Assembly (NCBI GenBank): GCA_020439925.1
Contig: JAGRPC010000068.1
Coordinates: 1 to 35,038 of the forward strand
Direction of reading: 5' to 3'
Source of the DNA: Verrucomicrobiia bacterium
GTDB taxonomy: Bacteria > Verrucomicrobiota > Verrucomicrobiia > Verrucomicrobiales > DEV007
DNA length: 35,038 nt
Shown: positions 15,700-24,188 of the stretch, in pieces
Layout: each line of letters opens with the position of its first letter
Numbering within the stretch: the first letter of the stretch is position 1
Translations under genes and position numbers: made by a program
The notes under the pieces: generated by a model
What the model was told of the DNA's origin: nothing
The model's input: the letters and a program-made list of their open reading frames with translations, nothing else
The model's database searches: none

Positions 15700-17373
15700 T
15701 CAGTCGTCTGCCATGGTCACGCGAATCACTTCAGAAGCGGTGGTCTTTCCGGACAACACCTTGCGGACACCATCTTCACGCAAAGTCCGCATCCCCAGCT
15801 CGCGAGCGCGACGGCGCAGCCCGCTCGTCGATTCATCACCGTTGATGAGAAGTCTCACTTCTTCGGAAATATTGAAGATCTCAAAAACCCCCATCCGCCC
15901 CTTGTACCCGGTCATCCGGCAGGTGCGACATCCCGAACCGTTTCGCAACTCCGCCTTGGAGAGTTGCTCCTCGGTGAGGCGCAACGAGCGAATCTCCTTC
16001 AAGGTGATCTCCGCCGGCTGAGCACAGTCCTTGCAGATTCCGCGAACGAGGCGCTGTGCCATGATTGAACGAACCGCAGAAGCGATGAGGAACTTCTTCA
16101 CTCCGATGTCCGCGAGACGAGCCACCGCGGACGGAGCGTCGTTGGTGTGAAGGGTGGAAAAAACCAGGTGCCCGGTGAGGGAAGCGTTGATGGCGATCGA
16201 CGCGGTCTCCAAGTCCCGGATCTCCCCGATCATGATGATGTTCGGTGCCTGCCGGAGGATGGAACGAAGCGCGGCAGCAAAAGTCATCCCGATCGCTTCC
16301 TTCACCTGAACCTGATTGATTCCAGAGAGGAGATACTCGACGGGATCCTCGACCGTGATGATCTTGCGGTCGGGTTTGTTGATCGCGTTGAGACACGCAT
16401 AGAGCGTCGTGGTTTTCCCCGATCCAGTCGGCCCTGTCACGAGAATAATTCCGTCGGGAAGTCTGATCAACTCCTCGAAGTTCGCCTGGTCATCACTGAA
16501 AAAGCCGAGCTGGGGCAGGCCGATGGTCAGCGAACTCTTGTCGAGAATCCGCATCACGATACTCTCACCGCAACTCGTCGGCACCGTTGAAACACGGAGG
16601 TCGAGGTCTCCTCCGCCGAATTTTGCCTGGATACGTCCATCCTGTGGCAGTCGCTTCTCGGAAATCGCCATGGTCCCGGTCATGATCTTGATCCGGCTAA
16701 CCACGGAAGGAAGAAGGCTCAAAGGGTGACTCTGAACCTTATGCAGAGCACCATCGATGCGATAACGGACTCGCATCTCTTGTTCGGTCGGTTCGATATG
16801 AATGTCCGATGCCCGGTTTTGATACGCTTCCTGAAGGATCTGGTAAACCATCTTGATGATGGGAGCGTCTCCGCCTTCTGCCGCCGACTCGGCCACGGTG
16901 ATCGCTGCCGCGTCAAGCTTGGCGATCTGGTCCGAATCAAGTTGGGAAGCGTAGAAGTCGAGCTGCCTCTGCTTGATGGCACTGTCGGAGGCCACAACAA
17001 ATTCCGGTTCGACCGAGAGCACATGCCTGAGCGAATCGAGGGCGTCGAAGTCGAGGGGATCAGTCACCGCGATGACGAGTGTCCCTCCTCCTTCGGCAAC
17101 CGGAACCGCCCGGAAACGCACGGCCACATCGGGAGCCATCGACGAGGAAACCGCCGGATTCACATCGAGACGCTTCAGGTCGACGTAGTCCATGCCGGCA
17201 TTCTCGGCCAGCACCTGGGCAATGGTCTCGTCCGTGAGGAGGTTCAGCGAAACAAGCCCCTCGATGGTCGATTCCTGGGACTTCTTTTTGTGTCGGACAT
17301 CCTCCATGGCTGCGGGAGTCACCAGTTGGGCTTCCTGCAGCAGTTCGAGAAGATAAGATTCGTTGGAGTACAA
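15700..17373 (-). CDS. gspE: Type II/IV secretion assembly ATPase GspE/PilB (copy 2)
   Basis: A 557-residue paralogue of the next gene, first in the secretion/pilus operon. N-terminal MshEN-like domain (MYSNESYLLELLQEAQL onward), with QILQEAYQNRASDIHIEP before the ATPase core; Walker A GPTGSGKTT, Walker B IMIGEIRDLETA, His box FSTLHTNDAP, and a tetra-cysteine Zn site (CKDC and CRTC). The C-terminal GMRTLREDG and KTTASEVIRVT match copy 1. The two proteins share the domain plan but their linkers and N termini differ, so this is an old duplication rather than a recent copy. Role: assembly ATPase, possibly with a different partner. Confidence 0.95.
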   Translation of the reverse strand: MYSNESYLLELLQEAQLVTPAAMEDVRHKKKSQESTIEGLVSLNLLTDETIAQVLAENAGMDYVDLKRLDVNPAVSSSMAPDVAVRFRAVPVAEGGGTLVIAVTDPLDFDALDSLRHVLSVEPEFVVASDSAIKQRQLDFYASQLDSDQIAKLDAAAITVAESAAEGGDAPIIKMVYQILQEAYQNRASDIHIEPTEQEMRVRYRIDGALHKVQSHPLSLLPSVVSRIKIMTGTMAISEKRLPQDGRIQAKFGGGDLDLRVSTVPTSCGESIVMRILDKSSLTIGLPQLGFFSDDQANFEELIRLPDGIILVTGPTGSGKTTTLYACLNAINKPDRKIITVEDPVEYLLSGINQVQVKEAIGMTFAAALRSILRQAPNIIMIGEIRDLETASIAINASLTGHLVFSTLHTNDAPSAVARLADIGVKKFLIASAVRSIMAQRLVRGICKDCAQPAEITLKEIRSLRLTEEQLSKAELRNGSGCRTCRMTGYKGRMGVFEIFNISEEVRLLINGDESTSGLRRRARELGMRTLREDGVRKVLSGKTTASEVIRVTMADD

Positions 17374-17514
17374 AACGCAAGGAGAGGGTTTAGTGATCGA
17401 GTCCCGGGATCCCGTTACGGGGCGAGGCGCACGGCACCAAGAGGAAAACGGAGCCCGGGGCGGCGAATGCTAGAGGAAACGTGGTCCCACGGGAAGGAAA
17501 AAAATGTCACAAAC

Positions 17515-18546
17515 TCAATTTTCGCCCTCCACCAGCCGGAAGTCATAGCGATCCCCCGCCAGAGCGATGGCGGGAGGTTGCCTGACATTCTCGAAAAAGT
17601 CGAAACCCTCCTTGAAATTGACCCACTCTTCGGTCCACCGCGGCTGACTCGACCAGACACGATCCATTCGACTGTCAGTCAATCGGAACGGGAAAAGATG
17701 GATCGCACAAAGGTCCTGCCCGGCACGAAAAGCCGCGTCGGCAAGAGCGTAGACCTCGTCCATCGCCCCGGGAGCCAGGACGAATCCACCGGCCGTTGAG
17801 GACCCTCCGTGGATCATCAGGTCCGACCCGGTGCGCCCCCTGCTCTGGTCGTACGCATTGGGGAATCCGAGATCGATTCCCAGATAATGACGGGTTTCCG
17901 GCCGCAGGGACGAAGCCCCGATTTCATAGAAACCTTCAGGTGCCTGGCCATCCCCTTCCCGCAATTTCGGTCCGCTTTGGCCCGCTACCGAGGAAAGTCG
18001 ATGCACTTTGAACAAGGCGAAAAATGGCTCGCCGGCAGGTTTCATCCAGATCTCGAGTTCCGATTCTTCTTTGAAAATGCGTAAGAAGACAGGATCTCCC
18101 GGCGCAAGACCAAGTGGAACCAACTCTCCTTCCAGCCTCGCCAGCGTCTCGTCAACGATGGAACGGGACCGAGCAGTCTCCGGCACCTTGCTTGAGGATG
18201 GAAACCAGGAGGCCAGCCCTCCGGATCGGGTCCCCGTTGATCCACCGAAGAACCCTTCCATGATCCGCCTCGTCTGTGAGGCCAGTTCATAGGGCTCCCT
18301 TTCCGCCTTGGTATCGGGTCTCACCACGTCCTCAACCGGAGTTGGCGAAACCGGCACAGCAGCGCCCCCCGTCTTCCAGCGCTTACCAAATTCCTGAAAT
18401 TTTTCTCTGAAATGCCCCGCCCAGGTCGATTCGCCCTTCTTTCCAGTCGACGAGCCCACCTCGGACGCGAGCCAGTCACGCACCAACCAAGGTGACCCGA
18501 TACCCACACCAATAAGAAGAAGAGCAAGAGAGCGACGGAGAAACAT
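17515..18546 (-). CDS. YkuD-fold (L,D-transpeptidase/YafK-like) protein lacking the catalytic cysteine
   Basis: A 343-residue protein with an N-terminal signal/anchor (RRSLALLLIGVGIGSPWLV), so it is probably periplasmic. Residues about 145-300 match the YkuD-fold of DpaA/YafK-type enzymes, which act on peptidoglycan-linked peptides: SGPKLREGDGQAPEGFYEI, GIDLGFPNAYDQ and SDLMIHGG. In active relatives the motif is HG(x)6C, e.g. HGDCxSxGC; here it reads HGGSSTAGGF, so the nucleophile position (254) is Gly and the earlier Cys position (249) is Ser. His246 remains. The residue swap is clear in the DNA (17779-17799). It probably does not catalyse transpeptidation but could bind peptidoglycan. It lies downstream of rfaE1 on the same strand, with a possible own promoter at 18565-18594. 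Confidence 0.8.
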   Translation of the reverse strand: MFLRRSLALLLIGVGIGSPWLVRDWLASEVGSSTGKKGESTWAGHFREKFQEFGKRWKTGGAAVPVSPTPVEDVVRPDTKAEREPYELASQTRRIMEGFFGGSTGTRSGGLASWFPSSSKVPETARSRSIVDETLARLEGELVPLGLAPGDPVFLRIFKEESELEIWMKPAGEPFFALFKVHRLSSVAGQSGPKLREGDGQAPEGFYEIGASSLRPETRHYLGIDLGFPNAYDQSRGRTGSDLMIHGGSSTAGGFVLAPGAMDEVYALADAAFRAGQDLCAIHLFPFRLTDSRMDRVWSSQPRWTEEWVNFKEGFDFFENVRQPPAIALAGDRYDFRLVEGEN

Positions 18547-18564
18547 TTTTAAAAAGTTTCTCCG

Positions 18565-18594
18565 ATTTTATTAAAAATCAACTACCGTTAACAA
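18565..18594 (-). promoter_or_regulatory. Candidate sigma-70-like promoter for the YkuD gene
   Basis: Reading the minus strand, TTGTTA (18589-18594) and TAAAAT (18565-18570) are separated by 18 bp in an AT-rich gap, with the ATG of the YkuD gene at 18546, about 18 bases past the -10 box. The match to TTGACA/TATAAT is 4/6 and 5/6. Position and AT content support it; promoter consensus in this phylum is not well known. Confidence 0.35.
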
Positions 18595-18662
18595 AATCCT
18601 TTTCCTTCAGACGATTTTCCCGGTTCAAAATCAAAAAAACCTTCTGCAAAAGTAGACCGCAG

Positions 18663-19697
18663 TCAGGTTGCAATCCCGTCAGGAAAATCTCGCTGCAGAG
18701 CTTCGTGCAGTTCATCCCGTTCGATGGGTGTGGTGCCAAGTTTTCCGACAACCACGCTGCTCGCCAGATTCGAAACCCGGGCCGCCATCTCGGCAGAAAG
18801 GCCAGCACAGAGCCCCAGGGTATATACGGCGATCGCCGTGTCCCCCGCGCCGGACACATCAAAAACCTCACGTGCCTTTGCCGGAATATGAACGGGCTCC
18901 TGCTCGACCGAAAACACCAGCATCCCTTGTTCTCCCAAAGTCAGAAGCAGATGTGAACAGTTCCAGCGAGCGAGGAGACGCCGCCCCGCCTCAAGCAAGG
19001 GCTCGTCTTTCAGGGGGTCCAGCCCGGTATCACGATTGAGGTCCTCCAATCCAGCACAGGCGAAGGCTTCGGAGCGGTTGGGTTTCACGGTGGTCACGCC
19101 ATGCCAGTCGACCGGATTTCCGGGCTTCGGATCGACTGTGACCGTTACGCCAAATTCGGCAGCGGCGGCCAGAAGCGCGGAGATGAGTTCCGCCGAGATC
19201 AGCCCCTTTCCGTAGTCTTCGATGATGATGCCGTCCGTGCGCGGAAGCACTCCCCGGATTCGCTCGACAAGTTCTTTCGCGAGGTCCGGCGAAACCGCAC
19301 GACGCTTTTCTCGATCAATTCGTACCACCTGCTGATGGCGGGCCACAACCCGGGTCTTGGTGATCGTCTGGTACTCGGACCGTCGAAGGCAAAGGGACAT
19401 TCCGATACCGTGTTCGCCGAGTGTCTCTTCCAGCAGAGAACCGTTAGCGTCGTGGCCATAGAGGCCACACAATTCAACCGAAGCCCCGAACGGAGTAATG
19501 TTGCGCGCCACATTGGCCGCGCCCCCGGGATACCTCGATTCACTTTGCACCTCCACGACAGGGACCGGAGCCTCGGGAGAAATCCGGGAAACGCTGCCCC
19601 AGATAAACCAGTCCAACATCACATCTCCAACCACGAGGAGTCGGCAGTTGGCAAAACGTGCGAGAAGATCCTCGGGATTCAGGCTGGTTTCCGGCAT
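18663..19697 (-). CDS. rfaE1: D-glycero-beta-D-manno-heptose-7-phosphate kinase (HldE N-terminal type)
   Basis: A 344-residue PfkB/ribokinase-family kinase matching the kinase half of HldE, which makes heptose-1,7-bisphosphate for ADP-heptose and lipopolysaccharide core. Seen: LLVVGDVMLDWFIWG near the N terminus, RISPEAPVPVVEV, the substrate loop RYPGGAANVARN, TVDPKPGN, VKPNRSEAF, and the catalytic anion-hole motif DVSGAGDTAIA. The nucleotidyltransferase half of HldE is not attached; it is encoded about 10 kb away, fused to PurN. The start at 19697 follows the usual family length; an ATG at 19742 also exists. The small exported protein gene lies 68 bp upstream on the same strand. Confidence 0.9.
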   Translation of the reverse strand: MPETSLNPEDLLARFANCRLLVVGDVMLDWFIWGSVSRISPEAPVPVVEVQSESRYPGGAANVARNITPFGASVELCGLYGHDANGSLLEETLGEHGIGMSLCLRRSEYQTITKTRVVARHQQVVRIDREKRRAVSPDLAKELVERIRGVLPRTDGIIIEDYGKGLISAELISALLAAAAEFGVTVTVDPKPGNPVDWHGVTTVKPNRSEAFACAGLEDLNRDTGLDPLKDEPLLEAGRRLLARWNCSHLLLTLGEQGMLVFSVEQEPVHIPAKAREVFDVSGAGDTAIAVYTLGLCAGLSAEMAARVSNLASSVVVGKLGTTPIERDELHEALQRDFPDGIAT

Positions 19698-19765
19698 GAC
19701 GGCAAGGCTAGGCCCGGCATCGGAAGATTGCAAACGTGTCAACTCTTCCCGCCCCCCTCAACTCA

Positions 19766-20338
19766 TCACCGGCAGAGGCCGGAAAGAAGAAGGAATTCCC
19801 TGACTACCCGCTCGCGACCGGCAGGACGCGTGAGGAAGTAGCCGTATCGATGATCCGGCCACCAACCCGGCCAGAAAACCACCGGGCTCGACCCTCGACA
19901 ATCGGCAACCGACATGAAGGATGGCGCACCCAGGGGAAGCCTCACCAAGGTGCGTGCCTCGGCGACCAGAGGGAACATCTGTTTGGAGAAAGAACTCGCA
20001 TTGGCAGAAACTTTCTGTGATTGCCTCGGGCCGATGCCATCCGGATGGACACCGGAAGTTTCTTCCGTGGATAAGTCATCCACGTTTTCAAGGCCCTCAT
20101 AGAGCATTCGGTACGACTGGGATAGGGTGGCGAACGGCAGCTTGGCGACTCCATCGCGATGACGAAAAGTCAGGCCGGTCGCGTCTGATTCGATCACCGA
20201 CACTTCATGATAAGCCCTGCCCTCCACGGTCGTGAGTTGCTCGTGATCCCAGTTTTCCGCCATCAACGTCATCGCCAGTCCTGTCATGAGGAACGCGAGA
20301 GTTGCGGTTTTGAGAAAATTCATGATAAAGCGAGTCAT
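19766..20338 (-). CDS. Exported protein, SLA1/DUF-like repeat type common in Verrucomicrobia
   Basis: A 190-residue protein. N terminus MTRFIMNFLKTATLAFLMTGLAMTLMA is a signal peptide with cleavage after ALMA-like sequence, giving ENWDHEQL. The mature beginning (TTVEGRAYHEVSVIESDATG, then FRHRDGVAKLPFATLSQ) is a short beta-repeat seen in many exported Planctomycete/Verrucomicrobium proteins, with an ending pattern like 'kLpfatLs...Y'. The C-terminal half is unmatched and Pro/Trp-rich (FWPGWWPDHRYG). A start at 20323 (MNFLK) is equally plausible. Divergent from the thioredoxin gene. Function unknown. Confidence 0.6.
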   Translation of the reverse strand: MTRFIMNFLKTATLAFLMTGLAMTLMAENWDHEQLTTVEGRAYHEVSVIESDATGLTFRHRDGVAKLPFATLSQSYRMLYEGLENVDDLSTEETSGVHPDGIGPRQSQKVSANASSFSKQMFPLVAEARTLVRLPLGAPSFMSVADCRGSSPVVFWPGWWPDHRYGYFLTRPAGRERVVREFLLLSGLCR

Positions 20339-20443
20339 AATAGAGAATTCGGTATTTACCAAGCCTAAATTTCCCTTTTTGCCTCCTTTCATTAAATCCG
20401 GCAAAATTGGAGAAACCTTCAACCGCCGGCGCTATCATTCTCC

Positions 20444-21250
20444 ATGAGCCATGAACTGAATACCTCCTTTGAAACCCAGGTGCTCGCTCGAAGCCATGAG
20501 CTGCCGGTGCTGGTGGATTTCTGGGCGGAGTGGTGCGGCCCCTGCCTCATGTTTGGCCCCATCCTCGAGCGCGCCGCAGCCTCCGCAGGCGGACGATGGG
20601 AACTGGTGAAGGTGAACACGGAGCAACATCCAGATCTCTCACACCGCCATGGGATTCGCAGCCTGCCCACCCTGCGGCTATTTGTCGCTGGAGAAAGTGT
20701 CGCCGAATCTCTTGGCGCCCTCTCGGAGCCCGCCCTGAAACAATGGCTCGACCTCCATCTGCCGTCCCCTCACGCCTCCACCCTGAAAGCGGCCGAGGCC
20801 TTACTCGAATCAGGCGACTTCGCGCGGGCAGAGGAATCGGCCCAAGCCGTCCTGGCGGACGAGCCTTCCCACGCCCACGCTCTTTACCTTGCCGCGCAGA
20901 TCGCCCTCGCCAAAGACCCTTCGGATGTATCTTCCCTCGTTAACCGCATCCCGGCCTCTTCCCCCTTCTTCGAAAAAGCCGAACCGCTCAAGGAACTCTC
21001 CCGACTCCTCGTTTCCCCTCCCGACGATGCCGGCAAGGGTGCCGGAACCTGCGCAGCCGCTCTTGGCGCCTTGCGCCGCCTCGATTGGGATGCCGCCTGC
21101 GAAGCGTTCCTCAAACTCCTCGCAGAGGACCGGCATTTTGGCTACGATATTGCGGCCAAATCCCTGAAGCAGATCTTTCTCCTTCTCGGTCCCCGCCATC
21201 CCGTCACGGCAAGACACCAACCACGGTTTGCAAGCCAGCTCTTTTCCTGA
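20444..21250 (+). CDS. Thioredoxin with C-terminal TPR domain (CnoX/YbbN-like)
   Basis: A 268-residue protein. Residues 1-105 are a thioredoxin domain with an intact redox active site WCGPC (Cys31/Cys34) and the cis-Pro loop SLPTLRLF. Residues about 110-260 are TPR-like helices ([22 protein letters not shown], and [21 protein letters not shown]), as in CnoX, a chaperedoxin that protects proteins from oxidation and hands them to GroEL. The active WCGPC (E. coli CnoX has lost it) means this copy can be a true oxidoreductase, as in Caulobacter. It is 31 bp upstream of msrB on the same strand, so it may reduce MsrB. Confidence 0.88.
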   Translation: MSHELNTSFETQVLARSHELPVLVDFWAEWCGPCLMFGPILERAAASAGGRWELVKVNTEQHPDLSHRHGIRSLPTLRLFVAGESVAESLGALSEPALKQWLDLHLPSPHASTLKAAEALLESGDFARAEESAQAVLADEPSHAHALYLAAQIALAKDPSDVSSLVNRIPASSPFFEKAEPLKELSRLLVSPPDDAGKGAGTCAAALGALRRLDWDAACEAFLKLLAEDRHFGYDIAAKSLKQIFLLLGPRHPVTARHQPRFASQLFS

Positions 21251-21281
21251 CCGTACCTCAAGCCCCCGTTTGGACAGCCGC

Positions 21282-21680
21282 ATGAACGAAAGTGAAGAAG
21301 AACTCCGCAACCGCCTCACGTCCGATCAATACCATGTCACCTGCAACGGCGGAACCGAACCACCTTTCGACAACGCCTATTGGGACCACAAGGAGAAGGG
21401 AATCTACCTCGACGTGATCAGCGGAGTGCCGCTTTTTTCGTCAACGGCGAAATTCGACAGCGGGACGGGCTGGCCCAGTTTCTTTTCCCCGATAGACCCG
21501 GACGAAATCGTCGAAGTGACCGATACGAGTCACGGCATGGTCAGAATCGAGGTGAGGGCAAAAACTTCCGGTGCTCACCTTGGCCATCTTTTCCCCGACG
21601 GTCCTCCGCCCACGGGGCTTCGCTACTGTATCAACTCAGCGGCTTTGAGATTCCTGCCCGACTCGACGCAGGGCGATTGA
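21282..21680 (+). CDS. msrB: Peptide methionine-R-sulfoxide reductase, zinc-free type
   Basis: A 132-residue MsrB that repairs Met-R-sulfoxide. Seen: [24 protein letters not shown], the [11 protein letters not shown] block, [19 protein letters not shown], and the catalytic Cys116 in RYCINSAAL. The four zinc-binding cysteines (usual CxxC pairs) are absent, and the resolving cysteine position in FDSGxGWPSF is Thr, so recycling cannot use the standard intramolecular disulfide. Cys21 (in [10 protein letters not shown]) is the only other cysteine and may act as resolving residue, or thioredoxin may reduce the sulfenic acid directly. A thioredoxin-TPR gene lies immediately upstream. Confidence 0.93.
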   Translation: MNESEEELRNRLTSDQYHVTCNGGTEPPFDNAYWDHKEKGIYLDVISGVPLFSSTAKFDSGTGWPSFFSPIDPDEIVEVTDTSHGMVRIEVRAKTSGAHLGHLFPDGPPPTGLRYCINSAALRFLPDSTQGD

Positions 21681-21687
21681 TCCGCCG

Positions 21688-22593
21688 TCAGGCCCGTGGG
21701 TGTGCTTTCTCATAGACCTGCTTCATGCGTTCGATCGACACGTGGGTGTAGATCTGGGTCGTGGAAAGGCTCGCGTGCCCGAGCAGGGTCTGGACACTCC
21801 GAAGATCGGCTCCGTGATCGAGGAGGTGGGTCGCGAAACTGTGCCTCAATTTGTGAGGACTCGCCTTCTGGGGAATATCACAGAGAGCGTGATACTTGCG
21901 GAAGAGGTCCGATATCGCCCGAGTGGTGAGGCGCCGGCGCAATTTGCTCAGAAACAAGGGACCGGACATCACCTTGGCGGCATTGCGATAGCGATGAATG
22001 GCCTCGGCCGCGGTCCTTCCCACCGGACAGATCCGTTCCTTGCCGCCCTTCCCGATCACCCGGATGCACTCGTGATGCAGGTCAAAATCCTCCACGTCCA
22101 GGGAAGCCAGTTCGGAAAGACGGATTCCTGAACCGTAGAAAAGTTCCAGGATCGCGGCGTCCCGTTCCGGTGTCCAGGAAGGGGCCTGCTTGGGCTGGAT
22201 CACGTGAAAGGGCTTTTCGAGAAGCTCGGTGACCTGCTTCTCCTTCAGGACAACGGGAAGCTTTTTCTCGGCCTTCGGCAACATCACATCGGCGACCGGA
22301 TTCACAGCGAGTCCTCCCCGTCGCACGAGGAACTTGTAGAAGCTCCGGAGCGCTGCAAAATGAAGACGCACCGTCGCGCGGGACAGATTTCCCCGCATGA
22401 GGAGAAACAGGTAATCGCGAAAATCTTCTCCCTCCGCGTCCCCCCAGCTTTTCGCAGGTGGAAACCATCCCCGAAATTGAGCAATGGCGTGCTCGTAATT
22501 GCTGAGGGTCCGGTGGGAGCAGTTCTTCTCCACCGAGAGATACTCCAGGAATTCCTCAATCCTCCCGTCGGACGATGGCGGTTCGCCGGGCAC
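21688..22593 (-). CDS. xerC: Tyrosine recombinase XerC/XerD
   Basis: A 301-residue site-specific recombinase of the type that resolves chromosome dimers at dif. N-terminal SAM-like domain (EEFLEYLSVEKNCSHRTLSNYEHAI) and catalytic domain with Arg158 (GSGIRLSEL), Lys182 (GKGGKER), His247-x-x-Arg250 (HKLRHSFATH), His273 (LLGHASL) and the nucleophile Tyr282 (TQIYTHVS). The length and lack of extra domains match XerC/XerD and argue against a phage integrase; no attachment site or phage genes are near. C or D cannot be decided here. The DUF4912 gene is 37 bp upstream on the same strand; the stop is only 7 bp from the msrB stop. Confidence 0.93.
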   Translation of the reverse strand: MPGEPPSSDGRIEEFLEYLSVEKNCSHRTLSNYEHAIAQFRGWFPPAKSWGDAEGEDFRDYLFLLMRGNLSRATVRLHFAALRSFYKFLVRRGGLAVNPVADVMLPKAEKKLPVVLKEKQVTELLEKPFHVIQPKQAPSWTPERDAAILELFYGSGIRLSELASLDVEDFDLHHECIRVIGKGGKERICPVGRTAAEAIHRYRNAAKVMSGPLFLSKLRRRLTTRAISDLFRKYHALCDIPQKASPHKLRHSFATHLLDHGADLRSVQTLLGHASLSTTQIYTHVSIERMKQVYEKAHPRA

Positions 22594-22630
22594 AATCAGG
22601 TGGGTAAGGGCTGGGCGAACGAGCGCCGGT

Positions 22631-23056
22631 TCAGTTCACCGAGGCTCCGCCCTTGGGCCAGAAATGGGCTCCGCGGAAACTCAGCGAGGAACTCATCGCA
22701 CCAGGGACGGCCTCCGGATGTTCGGGAAGGCGCACCGTTTGCTCGAAAATGGAGCGGAATCCATGGCTGTCCGACCAACCCAAGGCGATCCGGTATTCCC
22801 GATCCTCGGCCAGGAGCGGGACGATAAAATGTCCCGATTCGCGATGCAGAAAAATCATTTCCTCCGCATCCGATTCCTGCCCGTTGACCTGCAGGCAAAG
22901 TCGCAGGCTCGAATGCAACGGATGGCGTTCGCTTGTGAGATTCCAGTAGACCACCGCCGTGTCGCAATTTCGAGGAATCACCGCGAAAGAATCGTCACAA
23001 TAGGGCTGCGAATCGAAAGCAGAATCAGCGGCGGAAGGATTGAGAACGACATCCAT
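22631..23056 (-). CDS. DUF4912-like protein
   Basis: A 141-residue protein with features of DUF4912: DDSFAVIPRNCDTAVVYWNL near the start (usual 'vrdPxtlxvYWdv' block), then beta-strands ending EDREYRIALGWSDSHGFRSIF and TVRLPEHPEAVPG. DUF4912 proteins often carry stand-alone beta-sandwich domains and have no assigned reaction. No signal peptide is seen. It precedes xerC by 37 bp on the same strand and is divergent from hisF. Confidence 0.65.
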   Translation of the reverse strand: MDVVLNPSAADSAFDSQPYCDDSFAVIPRNCDTAVVYWNLTSERHPLHSSLRLCLQVNGQESDAEEMIFLHRESGHFIVPLLAEDREYRIALGWSDSHGFRSIFEQTVRLPEHPEAVPGAMSSSLSFRGAHFWPKGGASVN

Positions 23057-23370
23057 GGCGTAGTGATTAGAAAAAGATTAAGGAAAGTTAAGCATATCGG
23101 TTTTGGAATTACCAGATTTTTTTCCAAAATTTCTAAAATTGTCTTTTCGACAATTTAGCGGGAATCGCCCGCCCGATCTATCTAGCGGACTTTCAACCGT
23201 TTCGAACAACGCCGCGCCGGTTCCTCCTGGCAATTTATAGAACCTTGCCAATCCTTGCGCGAGATCTGGTCCTCATGAAAACGAAACCCTGAGAACCCCT
23301 CTGCTCACAGGAGAGGCATCCACCGTTTTTTTCGTTGGGACTTTTCGCGCACGATCCTAAGTTGGCGACC
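23057..23370. other. 314-bp divergent intergenic region with three tandem hairpins
   Basis: Between the DUF4912 start (minus) and the hisF start (plus). The part 23070-23157 is strongly AT-rich compared with its surroundings. It holds three hairpins in a row: TTTTGGAA/TTCCAAAA (23101-23108 and 23122-23129), AAATTGTC/GACAATTT (23136-23143 and 23149-23156) and GCGGG/CCCGC (23158-23162 and 23168-23172). Both flanking genes start here, so a terminator role is not required; a control region, leader RNA or small RNA is possible. No ORF of interest is seen. Confidence 0.5.
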
Positions 23371-24138
23371 ATGCTGACCAAGCGCATCATCCCCTGCCTC
23401 GACGTGACCGATGGTCGGGTCGTCAAAGGCACCAATTTTGTCAATCTCCGGGACGCCGGTGATCCCGTCGACTGTGCTGTGGAATACAATCGCCAGGGTG
23501 CCGACGAGCTGGTCTTTCTCGACATCACCGCCTCGTCTGATGGGCGCAAGACGATGGTGGATGTCGTGAGACGTACCGCGGAACGCTGTTTCATGCCCGT
23601 GACGGTTGGAGGCGGCATCCGCACGGTCGAGGACATGCGCGAAATGCTCCTCGCCGGTGCGGATAAAGTGGGCATCAACACGGCGGCAGTGAACGATCCC
23701 GACCTCGTCTCGGCCGGCTCCAAAGCATTCGGATCCCAGTGCATCGTCGTCGCCATCGATGCCAAGCGCAAGCCCGACGGGAACGGATGGGAGGTCTACA
23801 CCCACGGAGGGCGGACACCGACGGGGATCGATGCGGTTGCGTGGGCCCGGGAAGTTCACGATCGCGGCGCGGGAGAAATCCTCCTCACGAGCATGGACGC
23901 CGACGGGACCAAGGCGGGCTACGACCTCGGCCTCACTGCCGCAATCAGCTCTGCCGTTCCGATTCCGGTGATCGCCAGCGGCGGAGCGGGAAACCTCGAC
24001 CACCTTGTCGAGGTCCTCGACCAAGGAAAGGCCGACGCAGTCCTTGCTGCCAGCATCTTCCATTTCGGCGAATACACCGTCGCCCAGGTGAAGGACTACC
24101 TTGCCCGTCACGGCGTGCCCGTAAGACCGTCCCTCTGA
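23371..24138 (+). CDS. hisF: Imidazole glycerol phosphate synthase cyclase subunit
   Basis: A 255-residue TIM barrel that, with HisH, joins ammonia to PRFAR in histidine synthesis and gives imidazole glycerol phosphate plus AICAR. The catalytic Asp11 ([15 protein letters not shown]) and Asp130 (VVAIDAKR) are at the family positions; also seen are [31 protein letters not shown] and VIASGGAG, the phosphate-binding loops. The start at 23371 is chosen because it places Asp11 correctly; an upstream TTG at 23335 is unlikely. HisH and the other his genes are not in the window. Confidence 0.96.
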   Translation: MLTKRIIPCLDVTDGRVVKGTNFVNLRDAGDPVDCAVEYNRQGADELVFLDITASSDGRKTMVDVVRRTAERCFMPVTVGGGIRTVEDMREMLLAGADKVGINTAAVNDPDLVSAGSKAFGSQCIVVAIDAKRKPDGNGWEVYTHGGRTPTGIDAVAWAREVHDRGAGEILLTSMDADGTKAGYDLGLTAAISSAVPIPVIASGGAGNLDHLVEVLDQGKADAVLAASIFHFGEYTVAQVKDYLARHGVPVRPSL

Positions 24139-24188
24139 CGCAATTTGGCATCCGGTCTGTCGGGGCCTATGCGCTGGAAATAGGCGCT

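Noticed and set aside
18633..18662. Terminator after rfaE1 (A7/T7 run)
   Set aside because: A T7 run exists on the minus strand, but the preceding stem is only 4 bp (CTGC/GCAG), too weak to call.
21688..22593. Phage or integrative-element integrase
   Set aside because: Length and motifs match housekeeping XerC/XerD, and no att-like repeats, tRNA or phage genes are nearby.
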